A stretch of DNA of 64,000 nucleotides. Origin: Charina bottae (taxonomy: Eukaryota > Chordata > Lepidosauria > Squamata > Charinaidae). Positions 40,334-51,699 of the stretch are shown here, in pieces; the stretch's first letter is position 1; every line of letters begins with the position of its first letter. The DNA lies in assembly GCA_023362775.1 (NCBI GenBank), contig JALMGJ010000015.1, forward strand, positions 23,835,001 to 23,899,000. Direction: 5' to 3'. The translations under genes were made by a program, and so were the position numbers. The notes beneath the pieces are model-generated. The model was not told the DNA's origin. It did not search any database and saw only the letters and a list, made by a program, of their open reading frames with translations.

Positions 40334-41689
40334 ATCCAGTGTGTAGGACCTAGAATGATGTAGGAAGGCAGATTCTGGCCAAAGATTCAGAGACAAAAAT
40401 AGATTCGCTGGTGGAACCAAAGAACCAGAGAGATGGTGGGCTCTTCTTTGTCGGATGTGTTCAAAAAGACGCCAAGCTGGTCCTTTGCTTGCAGAAAGTC
40501 TTCCGTTCACTTTCAGGCAGCTCTAAGCTATGGAGAAGCATGGGTTCTCCAGAAGTCACTGAACGACAAGTCCCAACCGCCATGGCCATGGCCATCTAGG
40601 CTGAGGTTCCTGGAAATTGCTGCTCGTTAACTTCCAGCTCTGGGCACTTCACACAGTGCAGAGAAATGGGGACAAGTGCAGAGAATAGCAACAAAGATGG
40701 TCTGAAGAGGGAATTGGAAATCAAGGCCTGCAGAGAGAGACCGAAGGAAGGAACTATGTTTAGCTTTGGGGAAAATGACTGACAGAAGAGAACAGCTTTC
40801 ATTGGAACGATAGAAAAATACTTCCCAAGCTTAACAGTGCCAGAGAAGGAGCTTATCGTTGGGGCAAACCCAGCATTTTATTACTAGAGCACACTATTGC
40901 AGTTCTGCAAGTTGGTTGACACCTGTTTAAGATTCTCTTTCTTCCGGCACCTTAAGGATTAACTTTTTATTAGCAGATGACGCAGCATTTGGCCAAAGCA
41001 ACAGTGTGCCTGCCCCTGAATGTAAAGATGACCTGCCTGTCCATCAAGGTTCCGCCTTAGCAGAATCTCTTTTGACACTTGTCACAAGACTGCCTTGCAT
41101 TCCTGTGGTACATGAGCTTGTCGGGCAGGTGTTAAACCAAAAGCAGATGGTTTCTCAGGAAAGGAAAGGCTCGACTTCCTTCACACACAACGATAGGCTG
41201 TCAAGCATTACATATTTTTTAGCCAGATCACCGGAGACTTTTGCAACCTCCATTCAGGCATGACCATGTCACAATATGAAAAATTGACTATAGAACTGTT
41301 CTCTCTTGGCATCTCCTCGGAGGAGGAAATAGATCAGATCAAAGTGTTTTTGCTGAACTGAACTGACCTGAACTTTGGCCCTGTTGCCAAAAACTAGATG
41401 TCATCTTGGTTCCATTCATGCCACAATGAAAGCCATCTTCAGACAACTTGACTGCCACCCATAAATGTGGGCACAGAAACGGCGGGGAAGAACTAAGACT
41501 ATTTCTATGAAGAAAGATGCCAGTCCTGGTTTGGGCAAGAGATGAGCTCCCTTCATGATCTGACTTGCAATTGCACAACCCTGCGACAGGTCCCTGGTGG
41601 TCTGGGTGAGGACTTCCCTTCCATAGAGCTTGGCTACTTTATGCTCCCTGTAAATTTGCCATGAAAAAGAAGTAGCTGGAGGACAAAAG

Positions 41690-41768
41690 AGTCCCCTCCG
41701 GAATGGGGGGAGATGGGCGGTGATATAAGTTAGAAATATAAATAAATATAAATAAATAAATAAATAAA
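41690..41768 (+). mobile_element. L2-type LINE tail with (AAAT)n
   Basis: GGGGGGAGATGGGCGGTGAT then TATAAATAAATATAAATAAA. Confidence 0.65.
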
Positions 41769-41987
41769 AGAGGCTCTTTCTCTCTAGCTAGCTCAGAAGA
41801 AGACAAGAGCCTTCCAGCTGGTCTACAGATAATCCATTCTGGTCAGTTTCACCTGTATCACAAACTGAGTTTGAAGAAGGAAAAGGAAGGAAAGTCGGGA
41901 ATAAATCAACAATAGCCAAAACAGCCTAGATCAATTTCAGGGAAATTTTATACTAGAATCAGAAGGGTGGAAGGCAGAAAGGTCGGG

Positions 41988-42393
41988 TGTCTATGAAGGT
42001 TCTCAGTCATCCAGGTGGAATTGTCTGTAGCTTGAATCATGTCAACTGGATTTCTGTTTTCTCAGTGGAAACGTTTCGCTCCTTATCCAAGGAGCTTCTT
42101 CAGTCTGAGCAAAGTTGGTAAGGGAATCCTAAATATCTGTAGCTTGAATCATGTCAACTGGATTTCTATTTTCTTAGTGGAAACGTTTCACTCCTTATCC
42201 AAGGAGCTTCTTCAGTCTGAGTAAAGTTAGTAAGGGAATCCTTAAATTTTAAGGATTCCCTTACTAACTTTACTCAGACTGAAGAAGCTCCTTGGATAAG
42301 GAGTGAAACGTTTCCACTAAGAAAATAGAAATCCAGTTGACATGATTCAAGCTACAGACAATTCCACCTGGATGACTGAGAACCTTCATAGAC
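41988..42393. mobile_element. Penelope-type fold-back with long internal palindrome
   Basis: A unit starting GTCTATGAAGGTTCTCAGTC is followed by a partial tandem copy (about 42135-42242) and then an inverted full copy (42243-42393). The inner copies form a nearly perfect palindrome of over 100 bp per arm around AATTTT. The unit contains GGAAACGTTTCACTCC and AGGAGCTTCTTCAGTCTGAG, familiar from fish and reptile Penelope-type ends. Confidence 0.65.
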
Positions 42394-43184
42394 ATGAATC
42401 CTAAATATGTTTCTAGGTAGCTGTGTGACCTTACACCTGGGGCTAGGTCATGGTTATATTGAGATGTTATTTTAAGTCCTTTTATCATCTAAAGGAGGAT
42501 CGTTAAGATCACCATGCTGCTGTTGAGCTTGTGAAATGGCCTTAATCTTCCTAGGCACAGAAGACAAAGCAGGGAGGAAGATGGGGGAAAGATTGTGCCT
42601 GAGGCCCCCACCTCTATTCAAGGAAGGATTTTCCAAGTTGGCATAAATGGAGAGGGGTCAAGGAATCAAGGCTGGGTATTTAGAAGGTCCTCAGTTTGAG
42701 TTTCACTGTCAAGAAGACCAACCAGTCAACCGTTCAATCAGCCACAATGGACATGACAAAATAAATCAGGCCAGGGCCTTTCACGTGCTATTAGGAGAGA
42801 TGCATAATATAACGCAAATGATTGGGATTCAAACAGTGGAGATGCCTGTAAACCAAACCCACACAGTGGCTTCCGTATTTCCCAACAATGATTTAATTAA
42901 AATGCGATTATAATGCACAACCACACAAGTGACTTTACAGCCTCAGAAAATAAAGTTTGGATGATGGAAAGCAAGCAATGCATAAAATGAAAAAATCCCA
43001 CCCAAGCCAGAAAAGCTTTGCCTAGTTCCCAGCAAAAACGGAAGCTAATTGCTTTTGGAAGGCGGATGCAATGTGCACGTTTAACAGCACTTGAGCATAA
43101 AGGTTTATTTCTTTTTAAAAAGTGGTCACAAAGGGATGGTTGTCATAATCATCATTATTAGGGTAAACCCCTTGTTATTACATA
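42394..43184. other. Unassigned, no feature seen
   Basis: AT-rich sequence without open frames of note or recognised repeats. Confidence 0.35.
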
Positions 43185-43590
43185 CTAGATAACCCATGAC
43201 CCGTTGGGTCATTGTTTCAGAGATATTTCCTTACCAGAGTCCTCGGTGCCTTCAACAATGGCAGAGCTTCTAATGTACTGCCTTCACTGAAAAGGTTCTT
43301 AAAAATTCAGGGAGAGATGTATCTGCCTTGAAAATAGCCCATGTTGAACTGTATAGCCCATCAAACACCAGGAGTTGACCACATCTTGTATTGTGTCATA
43401 AAATGTTTCATAAAATTCGCCAAATTTCTATTCCACAGGAGTCATGGGTCCCGGATTTTGGATGCATTCTGTAAGGTAGCCCATATGAGGTACCTTGGTT
43501 CAAAAATTGTTGCCCTACAACACACTGTTTTGCCCAGTTAAAGGTTACAAAGTATCAAACAGATACAAGAGCTTTAGTAGTATATATAGA
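43185..43590 (-). mobile_element. Non-autonomous Helitron, copy 2
   Basis: Minus-strand copy of the same family: starts TCTATATATACTACTAAAGC, ends GACCCAACGGGTC hairpin, ATGGGTTAT, CTAG, with A before and T after. Confidence 0.75.
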
Positions 43591-44149
43591 TTTGGAGAGG
43601 GTTATATTAACAAGGTATCTCCCTCACCATCGAAGCATTGGGAGCCAATCTCAGATTGATTCTGGAAAAATGTTTTTTCTCTCTGTTATTATGATGCTTT
43701 ATCCACTTCCTAGTTGTTAGCTCTCCATGCACGGAGGTCATACACCAGACATATTGCAGACTCGTATCTGCAAATCAAAGTAGTTGAAATACTTCAAATG
43801 ACTCCTTTTCATAAAAAAAATGCTGAGCTTAACTAAACACTGCTACGTTACACTGTAGTTCAAAAGGTAGGAAATGATCAAGTTTTGCAAAAACACCAAT
43901 TTGCCTTCGCTAATGCACTAAGGTTATATCAATACGGCTCAGCAGGTGCGTTGAATTCTATTCATAATGTCCCAGGCTAATGTTTTCACTTTTTCAGATA
44001 CTCAACTTTTCTTTCAGGAAACAAGAAAAAGATTAAAGGCTTTAAAAAAAAACAGATAAAGAGTGAAGAAATGTTTAAAGAGAGATTGCACAGAAGATGC
44101 AGAGATAGATGCGTTAAAGAAGACCCATTCCACTAGGTACTGAATGGTA

Positions 44150-44481
44150 AAAAGGAAAGGTTCCCCCCGCACATTTGTGCAGTCGTGTCCGACTCTAGGG
44201 GCCGGTGCTCATCTCCGTTTCTTAGCCGAAGAGCCAGCGCCGTCCGAAGACACTTCCACGGTCATGTGGCCGGCATGACACACACGGACGCTGTTACCTT
44301 CCCACCGAAGTGGTACCTATTCATCTACTTGCATTTGCATGCTTTTGAATTGCTAGGTTGGCAAGAGCTGGGGCTAGTGCGGGAGCTCACTCCGTCACAC
44401 GGGGCTAGGGATTCGAACCTCCGAACGTGCGATCTTCCGATCGACAAGCCTGGCGTCTCACCCGCTGAGCCCCCACGCCCC
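44150..44481 (-). repeat. tRNA-derived SINE, near full-length
   Basis: tRNA-like head at the high-coordinate end. The low-coordinate end reads AGTCGGACACGACTGCACA on the minus strand, resembling the BovB LINE 3' end, which suggests BovB-driven mobilisation. Confidence 0.8.
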
Positions 44482-44554
44482 TTACGTGGTAAATAACGTT
44501 ATGCGTTATTTAGTTGACAGGATATTTGACGGTAATCTTGGCCTGGCCTTCCCC

Positions 44555-44735
44555 AGTCGTGATTCCCTTTCCCCCAGCAAGCTGGGTACTCATTTTACCG
44601 GCCTCGGAAGGATGGAAGGCTGAGTCGACCTGAGCCGGCTACCTGAGAACCAGCTTCCGCTGGGATCAAACTCAGGTCGCGGGGAGAGTTTCGGTTGCAA
44701 TACTGCCGCCTACCACTCTGCGCCACACGAGGCCC
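44555..44735 (-). repeat. Second tRNA-derived SINE family
   Basis: On the minus strand starts GGGCCTCGTGTGGCGCAGAG (tRNA-like A box), then a B-box-like GAGTTTGATCCC, and ends with the GTAAAATGAGTACCCAGC tail common in reptile SINEs. It lies 73 bp from the preceding SINE, in the same orientation. Confidence 0.75.
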
Positions 44736-44905
44736 ATATAGAGCCATCAACATTTGTGCTAAAGACTGTTGTGCCATCAGCCACCTAAAAATGGAACCAC
44801 CTCTCCTAAACTGAACTGTAACCCTGTATTTCATGTAATCAACATCTCAACATCCTACTTTCATGGAAGTAGAGATGAGGGAAAGCAGAGATCTACAAAA
44901 GCCAT

Positions 44906-44942
44906 ATGTGTGTGTGTCTGTATGTGTGCACATGTGTGTGTA
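44906..44942 (+). repeat. (TG)n imperfect microsatellite
   Basis: TGTGTGTGTGTCTGTATGTG and similar. Confidence 0.8.
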
Positions 44943-45492
44943 TTGGATGTGGTTCTGACATTTCAGCAGAGGAACTCAAGAAGGACCTAGACAAGCGAGG
45001 TTCCATCACACCTGCTTCTTCTGCAGAATGACACACACTGGATGAAAGGCTGGGACCAGGCCCAGAGAGGAGACAGGAGGTGTAAGTATTGAAGCTCCAT
45101 TTCACTTCTAGGCCCTGTGCTTTATAGCCAGGGAAAATATTTTCTCAGCTGCTTCTGCACAAGGGGGTGGTGGTGATGAATGGCTGGTAACACCAGGCAG
45201 CACCATATGCTTCGGTGAGGCCACAGACTTGCCTTGGCATTTTGCTTCCAACTGGGAGGAAGGTGATACTTTAAGTGGTCAACTTACCGAAGGACTCCAG
45301 TATTCCTGTTCAGCTGAAATCCTTCAGCTTCCCAGAGACTTGGAGTTACTGTTTTTCTCCCCCTGGGTTGCAATTTCATTCCTTATTCATACGCATTGCA
45401 AAAGGAAGCACGCTACATGCATCACTCTGCGGCTGGGTCCACATTTGCACAACGCCGTAATATAACATCTGCTAAGCCCTGGTCTGAAGGTG

Positions 45493-45610
45493 TGTCACAG
45501 CAAGGAGCAACACCTATTGATCTTAGCTGATCTCCCAAAATCTAAGCAGGACCTGGCTATTCTTTGGAGGAGAGACCACTAGGAAGTCCCAGGACGGTGA
45601 ATTAGGCTGG
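45493..45610 (+). pseudogene. 5S rRNA-derived relic (pseudogene or SINE3 head)
   Basis: The stretch GATCTTAGCTGATCTC, then AATCTAAGCAGG, CCTGGCTATTCTTTGGA, GGAGAGACCAC and a GGTG...TAGGCT end follow the order of 5S rRNA with many substitutions. It is too diverged to be functional. Confidence 0.65.
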
Positions 45611-45694
45611 GAAGTCCAAAAAAAGTTTCTTGGAAGGACACAGTGACAAAGTGTTTTTGCACTGTGGCCGATAAAGACTTAATAACCCTATAAA

Positions 45695-46019
45695 AAGGTT
45701 CGCTCCGCACATTTGTGTAGTCATGTCCGACTCTAGGGGCCGGTGCTCATCTCCGTTTGTTAGCCAAAGAGCCAGCGTTGTCCGAAGACGCTTCCACGGT
45801 CATGTGGCCTCATGATGCGTGCGGAACGCTGTTACCTACCCACCGAAGTGGTACCTATTTATCTACTTGCATTTGCATGCTTTCGAATTGCTAGGTTGGC
45901 AAGAGCTGGGGCTAGTGCGGGAGCTCACTCCGTCACGCGGGGATAGGGATTCGAACCTCCAAATTTGCAATCTTCCGATCGACAAGCCTGGCGTCTTACC
46001 CGCTGAGCCACCACGCCCC
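45695..46019 (-). repeat. tRNA-derived SINE, near full-length
   Basis: Third copy of the 1-254 / 44150 family, same orientation, with the tRNA-like head ending at 46019. Confidence 0.8.
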
Positions 46020-47322
46020 ACACTGAATGGTAGATCACCGTTTTTCTCTTTAGCAACAATGGAATTTATCAAAATGCCATCAATCCACAGCCAGAATCCC
46101 ACCAGACTGCGATGCCAAGTCTCTTGTGGTGTAACCACAGCATTGCTTCAGTCCTTTGCGCATATGCAACCTCCCCAAACACCACAAATGAACTCTCACT
46201 TCATCAAGGCTTGGATGGATGAGGAAGATGCCAGAAACACTATTCAAAGTTTAGGAACTTAAAAATGCTTTGAATTGTTTTTTTTTTCAAATCCTCTGGT
46301 TTGCAGATACGATTCTGCCACATATCCTGGGCACGGGGAAGAAAAGGAAGCCTAGAAAGAAAGGCCGATTCCAGTGCAGTTGGACAAAACCGGAAATACG
46401 GATGAAGCTGCAAAACAGGTCTTCTGCATCACAGAAGACTGAACCTTGTTTTGTTCCCAGGGCCAGCGATGAAATTTGAGGGGAGAGTTAAGTTTCAGGA
46501 CAGATGGCCGGAAAACCACCAAAGCATTATCAGAATAGCATTCTGGACCTCAGCGCGGGGAGAAAGGACTCTGCTCTGAGCTACGTGGGCCTTTCCGTGG
46601 GTCTGCGCAAAAGGTTACTAATGTTCAAAGAGGTTTGAAGGGGATACCCTGATGCCCCAAATTGCTCAGGGCTGGTCCATGAGTGTTCTGGTCTGCTTAA
46701 GCTTTGCAATTGGCAAGGCGGCAGTGGCGGCTGGACTTCGCTGCCCTTCCAATTTATGGCATCCCCTTTCCCTCTCTCTTTCTCCCCATGAGGATGCAGC
46801 TGACCACAGCTTCCCAGAAGCTTAATTCTGTATCGCTGCAGAAGAGGAGAATGTTTTAAAGAGCTTTTCCCCCACAAAAAGCTAAGGCAGGGAGGTTTAA
46901 ACGATGCTGCTGTTTTCGCAAGAGGGTTCAAAGATGCTGTCAGTGCCAGAACAGCATCCTTGCCACTGGTTGAAACGTTGGCCTGGTAACCGAAGTACCC
47001 AATGGTTACACAACACACGTTTGCAGCCTGCCACCGTTTTTTTGCTAGGGAAGGGCACATGGCGAGGAAACGGGGCAGCACACGGGGCGCCAGAGGGCAG
47101 AGTTAACAGGCGGAACAAGCCGCAGCCCTCAATCCAGCAGACAAGCTCCCAGTTTCTATTGTGTGCGTTTTCACATCTCTGCTCTCCTAAATGCAGCTCT
47201 GCTCTGTGCCCAGCTGTACTTCGAAAGAAGCCTTTCTGTCCGTTTTTAGAAAAATGCCCCCCCTCCATTTCTGTCTCTTGGAGCAGCTTCTCTCATATTG
47301 GCCATGTCCAGTCCATCTAGAG
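46020..47322. other. Unassigned, no feature seen
   Basis: Moderate GC with open frames on the minus strand (46581-47081) that show no recognised domain and no splice-consistent neighbours. Confidence 0.35.
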
Positions 47323-47457
47323 CAGTGTTTCTCAACCTCGGCAACTTGAAGAGGAGTGGACTTCAATTCCCAGAATCCCCCAGCCAACCATGGCGGCTGG
47401 GGAATTCTGGGAGCTGAAGTCCACTCCGCTTCAAGTTGCCGAGGTTGAGAAACACTG
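47323..47457. mobile_element. hAT-type MITE, perfect 8-bp TSD
   Basis: Starts CAGTGTTTCTCAACCTCGG, ends GAGAAACACTG, with perfect TSD atctagag on both sides. This fits the nTCTAGAn target preference of part of the hAT superfamily. Confidence 0.88.
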
Positions 47458-49467
47458 ATCTAGAGGCTGCAATGTAAGTCTTTGTTCTGTATTATTTTAT
47501 AACACCCTTTTGTTATTGTTGGTGGCAAACAATGACAGACTGCAGTTTGCTTGTAATTAAGGTCCCTGAATATCTGAAGGAAGGAAGATTATTCCCTTAG
47601 ATCAAACTTCTCCACAATTCCCCAATCTGCTTGAGACAGAGCACAGGACATAACTGACCCCATCCAAGCTGGACGCCCTTGGACCACGGTTTAAACTGAT
47701 CCTGGACAAGAGAGTGCAGAAACCACTGATTTTGAGAAGCAGCCACCCCGTCCGACTTCTTAATGACACCGTGCGGTCATTGCATTTCTCTAGATGCTTT
47801 CTTGGTTTGTTTTAAAAGTCTCATTTGCAGTAAAGCACGTCACTGGGAAAGGCTGAGAAAAGCCAGACGCGTAAGCCTTTCCGTCCGCAGCAGCATCGTT
47901 TGTAAAATTAAAGATCCGGCTGCTTTAATTAAGAAGTGCTGCTGACATCGCCAGTGGTCTCTTGTTGAGGATGACGCAGATGCTGTGTTGTCACCCAGCT
48001 CAAGGACGTTTGTGTTACGGATGCTTTTTTATTTCCAATTGCTGATTTTTGAGATTCAGCAAGGCAAATTCAAGCAAGCCGAGAGATCTGACAATTGTGT
48101 AACTGATTTTTTTAAAATAGCACAACCTCGCTTTTAGTCACATGCATAGCAGCTACATGCGCTGGGCTGTTTAACGCCTCCTGGCTTACATCACACTTTG
48201 CTAATCCATGACATGCTTTCTTCCTCTTTGCATTTTGCTGATCTTGAAGTTCTGAAATTGAAGATGTTATCTTGCTGTGTTCATGGCATCATGCGTTAAA
48301 AAAGACAGTTCCATTTTGCTTTAAAAAATATTCAACAATCCTCACACGTGTCTGTAGCACGCATTCAATCATCCAAGGCATAGGCCAGCTCAAATAAACT
48401 GCAATTCTTCCCCATCACTTTCAGTTCTGAAAAATCACCTAATTATGCATGGGAATATTGTGTATGGGAATTACAGTATGTATGGGAAAATCACCTAATG
48501 TGTGGGAATAAGGATGAGTTTATTTGTTTTATTTAGTTGTTTGATTTATTTGGCCACCCATCTTACAGATGTGACTCTGGGCAGCTTACAGAGTTAAAAA
48601 CACACCAAAAAATACAAAAATAATCAAAATAATAACAACAAAAGACCATTAAAACAATAAAAATGATTCCCCCTCCCCAAAGGTTTATAAAGCTCCCTCT
48701 CTCGTGGTTTCGAGAAAATTTCTAGGGAGTTTTATTTCACCAGTGTTTCAAGGAGGAAGCTTGATTTATTATTACGGTTGTTTTTTATAAATTTGATATG
48801 TACGGCTGCATTTATAGTTTTAACCTAGCTCTTCCCTCCTCTAAATGAAAAATCAGTTCATATCAGATTACTTCTACACCAAGCACTGCATCCTCCATGC
48901 TGCAGGCGAGTAGACCGCAATTCACAAAAAAGTCAGCCATAATAAATTGGTTTCTCTATAAAGTCCCGGTAGATCCTTTGCTGACACAGGAATATTTTGC
49001 AGTATTTTAGTGGTGGCTTCGGGCCAAGATGAATGGCACATCTTTATACAAATACGGAATGAAACAAGCACCTCAAATGAAATTATTTGGAGGGATAGCC
49101 CTCAAGCAACAGCCTTGCAATTGGATTATTAACACCGCTTGTTGAAAAGGAGGCACCCCATTTGCAGTACGATCTTTCCCACCGCTAGCGGAAAAGTTGC
49201 TCAAACTAGGACCAAATTCCAGGACGAGATATGCAGCTGATGCCACCGACTGCTGAACTAAAGCAAACGACGTCACATGCAAGAACTCCAAATCTCCAAA
49301 CCTGGGAGAGGACCTTGCTGACACGGGTCTTTACCACTAACCTGCTTGTGTGGAAATGTGTTGAGGGCAGGTGCAGCCACAAGCCGGGTGGGGGGCCCTG
49401 TCCTCCCTGAAGTCACTTGGATGTGGATCCATTCTGGGAAGATGTGAAGCTATTTGACAATATAAGC
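47458..49467. other. Unassigned, one LINE relic
   Basis: Only the LINE tail at 48520-48670 is recognisable. Confidence 0.35.
48520..48670 (-). mobile_element. LINE tail relic, reverse
   Basis: CCACCCATCTTACAGATG, GACTCTGGGCAGCTTACAG and an A-rich part rich in ACAAAA-type words. It resembles an L2/CR1 3' end on the minus strand. A shorter cousin lies at about 25180-25265. Confidence 0.5.
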
Positions 49468-49602
49468 CAGTGTTTCTCAACCTCAGCAACTTTAAGATGG
49501 GTGGACTTCAACTCCCAGAATTCCCCAGCCAGCCATGCTGGCTGGGGAATTCTGGGAGTTGAAGTCCACCCATTTTAAAGTTGCTGAGATTGAGAAACAC
49601 TG
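49468..49602. mobile_element. hAT-type MITE
   Basis: Full palindromic copy with TSD atataagc / atatgagc. Confidence 0.85.
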
Positions 49603-49729
49603 ATATGAGCATTTGCTTAATGAGGAACTGCAGGGACTATGGATTGCTTAACGCTTCAGCCCACATTCCTCAGCAACGCACAAAAGCTTGAACTAGCAAA
49701 ATCACACTAAATCACACTAGCAAAATCAC

Positions 49730-50030
49730 AGACAAACAGCACAATATACCCTAATCAAGGAACTATTAACTCAGTCAATCAACCAAGCAGCAAACAACAG
49801 CCCAATCAAGGAACTCCTAAGGGGAGAACAACACCTCCACCAACACAAGCAGGACAAGCCATGGAATATAAACAAATGTAAATATTTTTTTTTAAAAAGG
49901 TATATAAACATGGTATATAAGCAAGTCCCACCCCAGTCCCTTTTCGCACTGAAGATGTTGCCTAGCCTGGCAATGAAACATCTGCAAGAAAACAGCAAGG
50001 CTCAGAGAGCACCAAGGACTTCACACTTTT
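49730..50030 (+). mobile_element. Penelope-like element end
   Basis: CACTGAAGATGTTGCCTAG, GGCAATGAAACATCTGCAAG and AAAACAGCAAGGCTCAGAGA are the common 3' region of a squamate Penelope-like family, preceded by A/C-rich sequence with repeated CAATCAAGGAACT. Confidence 0.55.
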
Positions 50031-51699
50031 TTGTCCGCCTTTTATTTCTCAGCTGTGCTTAACCTGCAGATTTGACATAACCCAACACACCAAGGCCAGC
50101 CTATTCATCCACGGAGCCAAACTGCACTCCTTCAGCGAGCATTCCTTTCATCTTCCGGATGCAAAGAGTAAACCAAGACTAAGCTTGTTTGCTTAGCTTA
50201 TTAAAAGGCCCCGTTGTGTATTTTACAACCTCCCTCTCTCTGCCCCGTTCTACAAATAGGTGGAGGTTGTTCAGAAGTCATTATCCTGTTGAAATGAGCC
50301 CAGAGGACAGGCAATTGCCTCATTGTCTCTGTGAAACTGACCCCCCTTAATTATTCAAAAAAGCAGAAAGTTTTGCCCTAAAACCATGATCAAATAGGGA
50401 TATTGCCTTTATTAAGACCGCTGTGATCTCTCAACTTTGCAAGATCTCAACAGCAGGTTCAAGTGCTCATTGGCTGCCGATTTAGCACCTATGTGATCTG
50501 AGCAACCTGTGAAACTCACAGTTGCATGCTATTGTGAAGGTCTTTTCAAGTTAAAGTTGAAGACCCCCGTTAGATGTTAGATTCCACAAAACAGAAAGAA
50601 ATGGGTTCTATCTTCTTCCGCTTAGACACGTATTTTTTGACCTGAGCTTCGCAGCTGTTTCCTCCAGATACGGTGCTGAAAATGAGACAAAGCTGGGATG
50701 GGAAGCGGGATTCGCTGCTAAGGGAAAGATCTTGCACAAAAAGGCGTACCTGAGTAATGTATCAAAGATCTATCCCAGATGTTAAAAGCAGGTCGAGAGG
50801 GAAAGAAAAGAACAGCTTGGTGGAATGTTTCCAGATGTGCCAAGGGGCCCTGCAGAGTACCACTAGTTGCAGTAAGGGCCACTTCCAAGGCTGGCCAGAA
50901 AGAAATTGCAAGCAGCTGTGTGTCAGCCTCCCAATTTCAGAAAGGGCACTTCCAGCTGTCCAAGAGATCCACAGATCCCTCCCTTGGCTGGCAGGCAGGC
51001 AGGCAGGGCCCAGATCAACCAGGTGGTCTTGCCCACAAAAAGTCCTCCCAAGCTTAAAAGCTTGCATGCCCATGTGTACTGTCAATCTTCCACTTGCCTA
51101 GTAAATTTCCTGGTGGTCCCCGCTCCAAGCGCGAACCCTGAGGCTGCTGAGCTTCTCAAGATCAGCCAAGGCCAGGGCCTCCCATAACAATGAATCTATT
51201 TAAAAACCCGCATACAATCTACATTCGCCGGACACCCCTAACCAGAAATTAGGCAATATTTTACCCCGTTTTGCAGGAATCCAGACAGCGCGTTAGAATA
51301 TCATTTCGCGGCTTGAGAAAATTGACCCATCCACCGGGATACAAGTTATGCAGACACAACCTCTGGATCAAGGTACAGCGCAGCAAATGCCATTCTCCCT
51401 GCTTTTTACAAGTTGTAAACCAAAGTCCCCGCCCCCAGGAAACGCACAGCTCCATCTCATCTGATCTCACCTGCAGCATTCTTGCCCAATCAAAGCTTCC
51501 AAACCATGGTCTGCTGCGCCAACTTTTCCTCTTCCTTGGCAGGAACTGCCCCAGATCACCTGGCAGTTTTGAGGGCTTCTTCAACAAAAACAAAAAAGAA
51601 GAAGAGGGAAGCCCATCATGCCACCGCAGCGTTAAGAAACGACCGAAAGGAGGGAGAGAAAAAATCCAGCGGGCGCGCTGCCACTTCCAGGGTCCCCTT
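50031..51699. other. Unassigned sequence left of CpG island
   Basis: No recognised gene or repeat. On the minus strand this would be the start of KIAA0513 intron 1. Confidence 0.35.

Larger units (their letters stand above)
32092..41687. other. Probable KIAA0513 intron, mostly unassigned sequence
   Basis: Apart from the listed repeats I recognise no gene. 36000-36800 and 37550-38340 are GC-richer with open frames but show no known domain. Short diverged MITE pieces (GATGGGAGTTGTAGTCCAAC) occur near 34220. Confidence 0.4.

Noticed and set aside
41988..42488. Same peptide (VNWISIFLVETFHSLSKELL) on both strands
   Set aside because: An effect of the palindromic repeat, not two genes.
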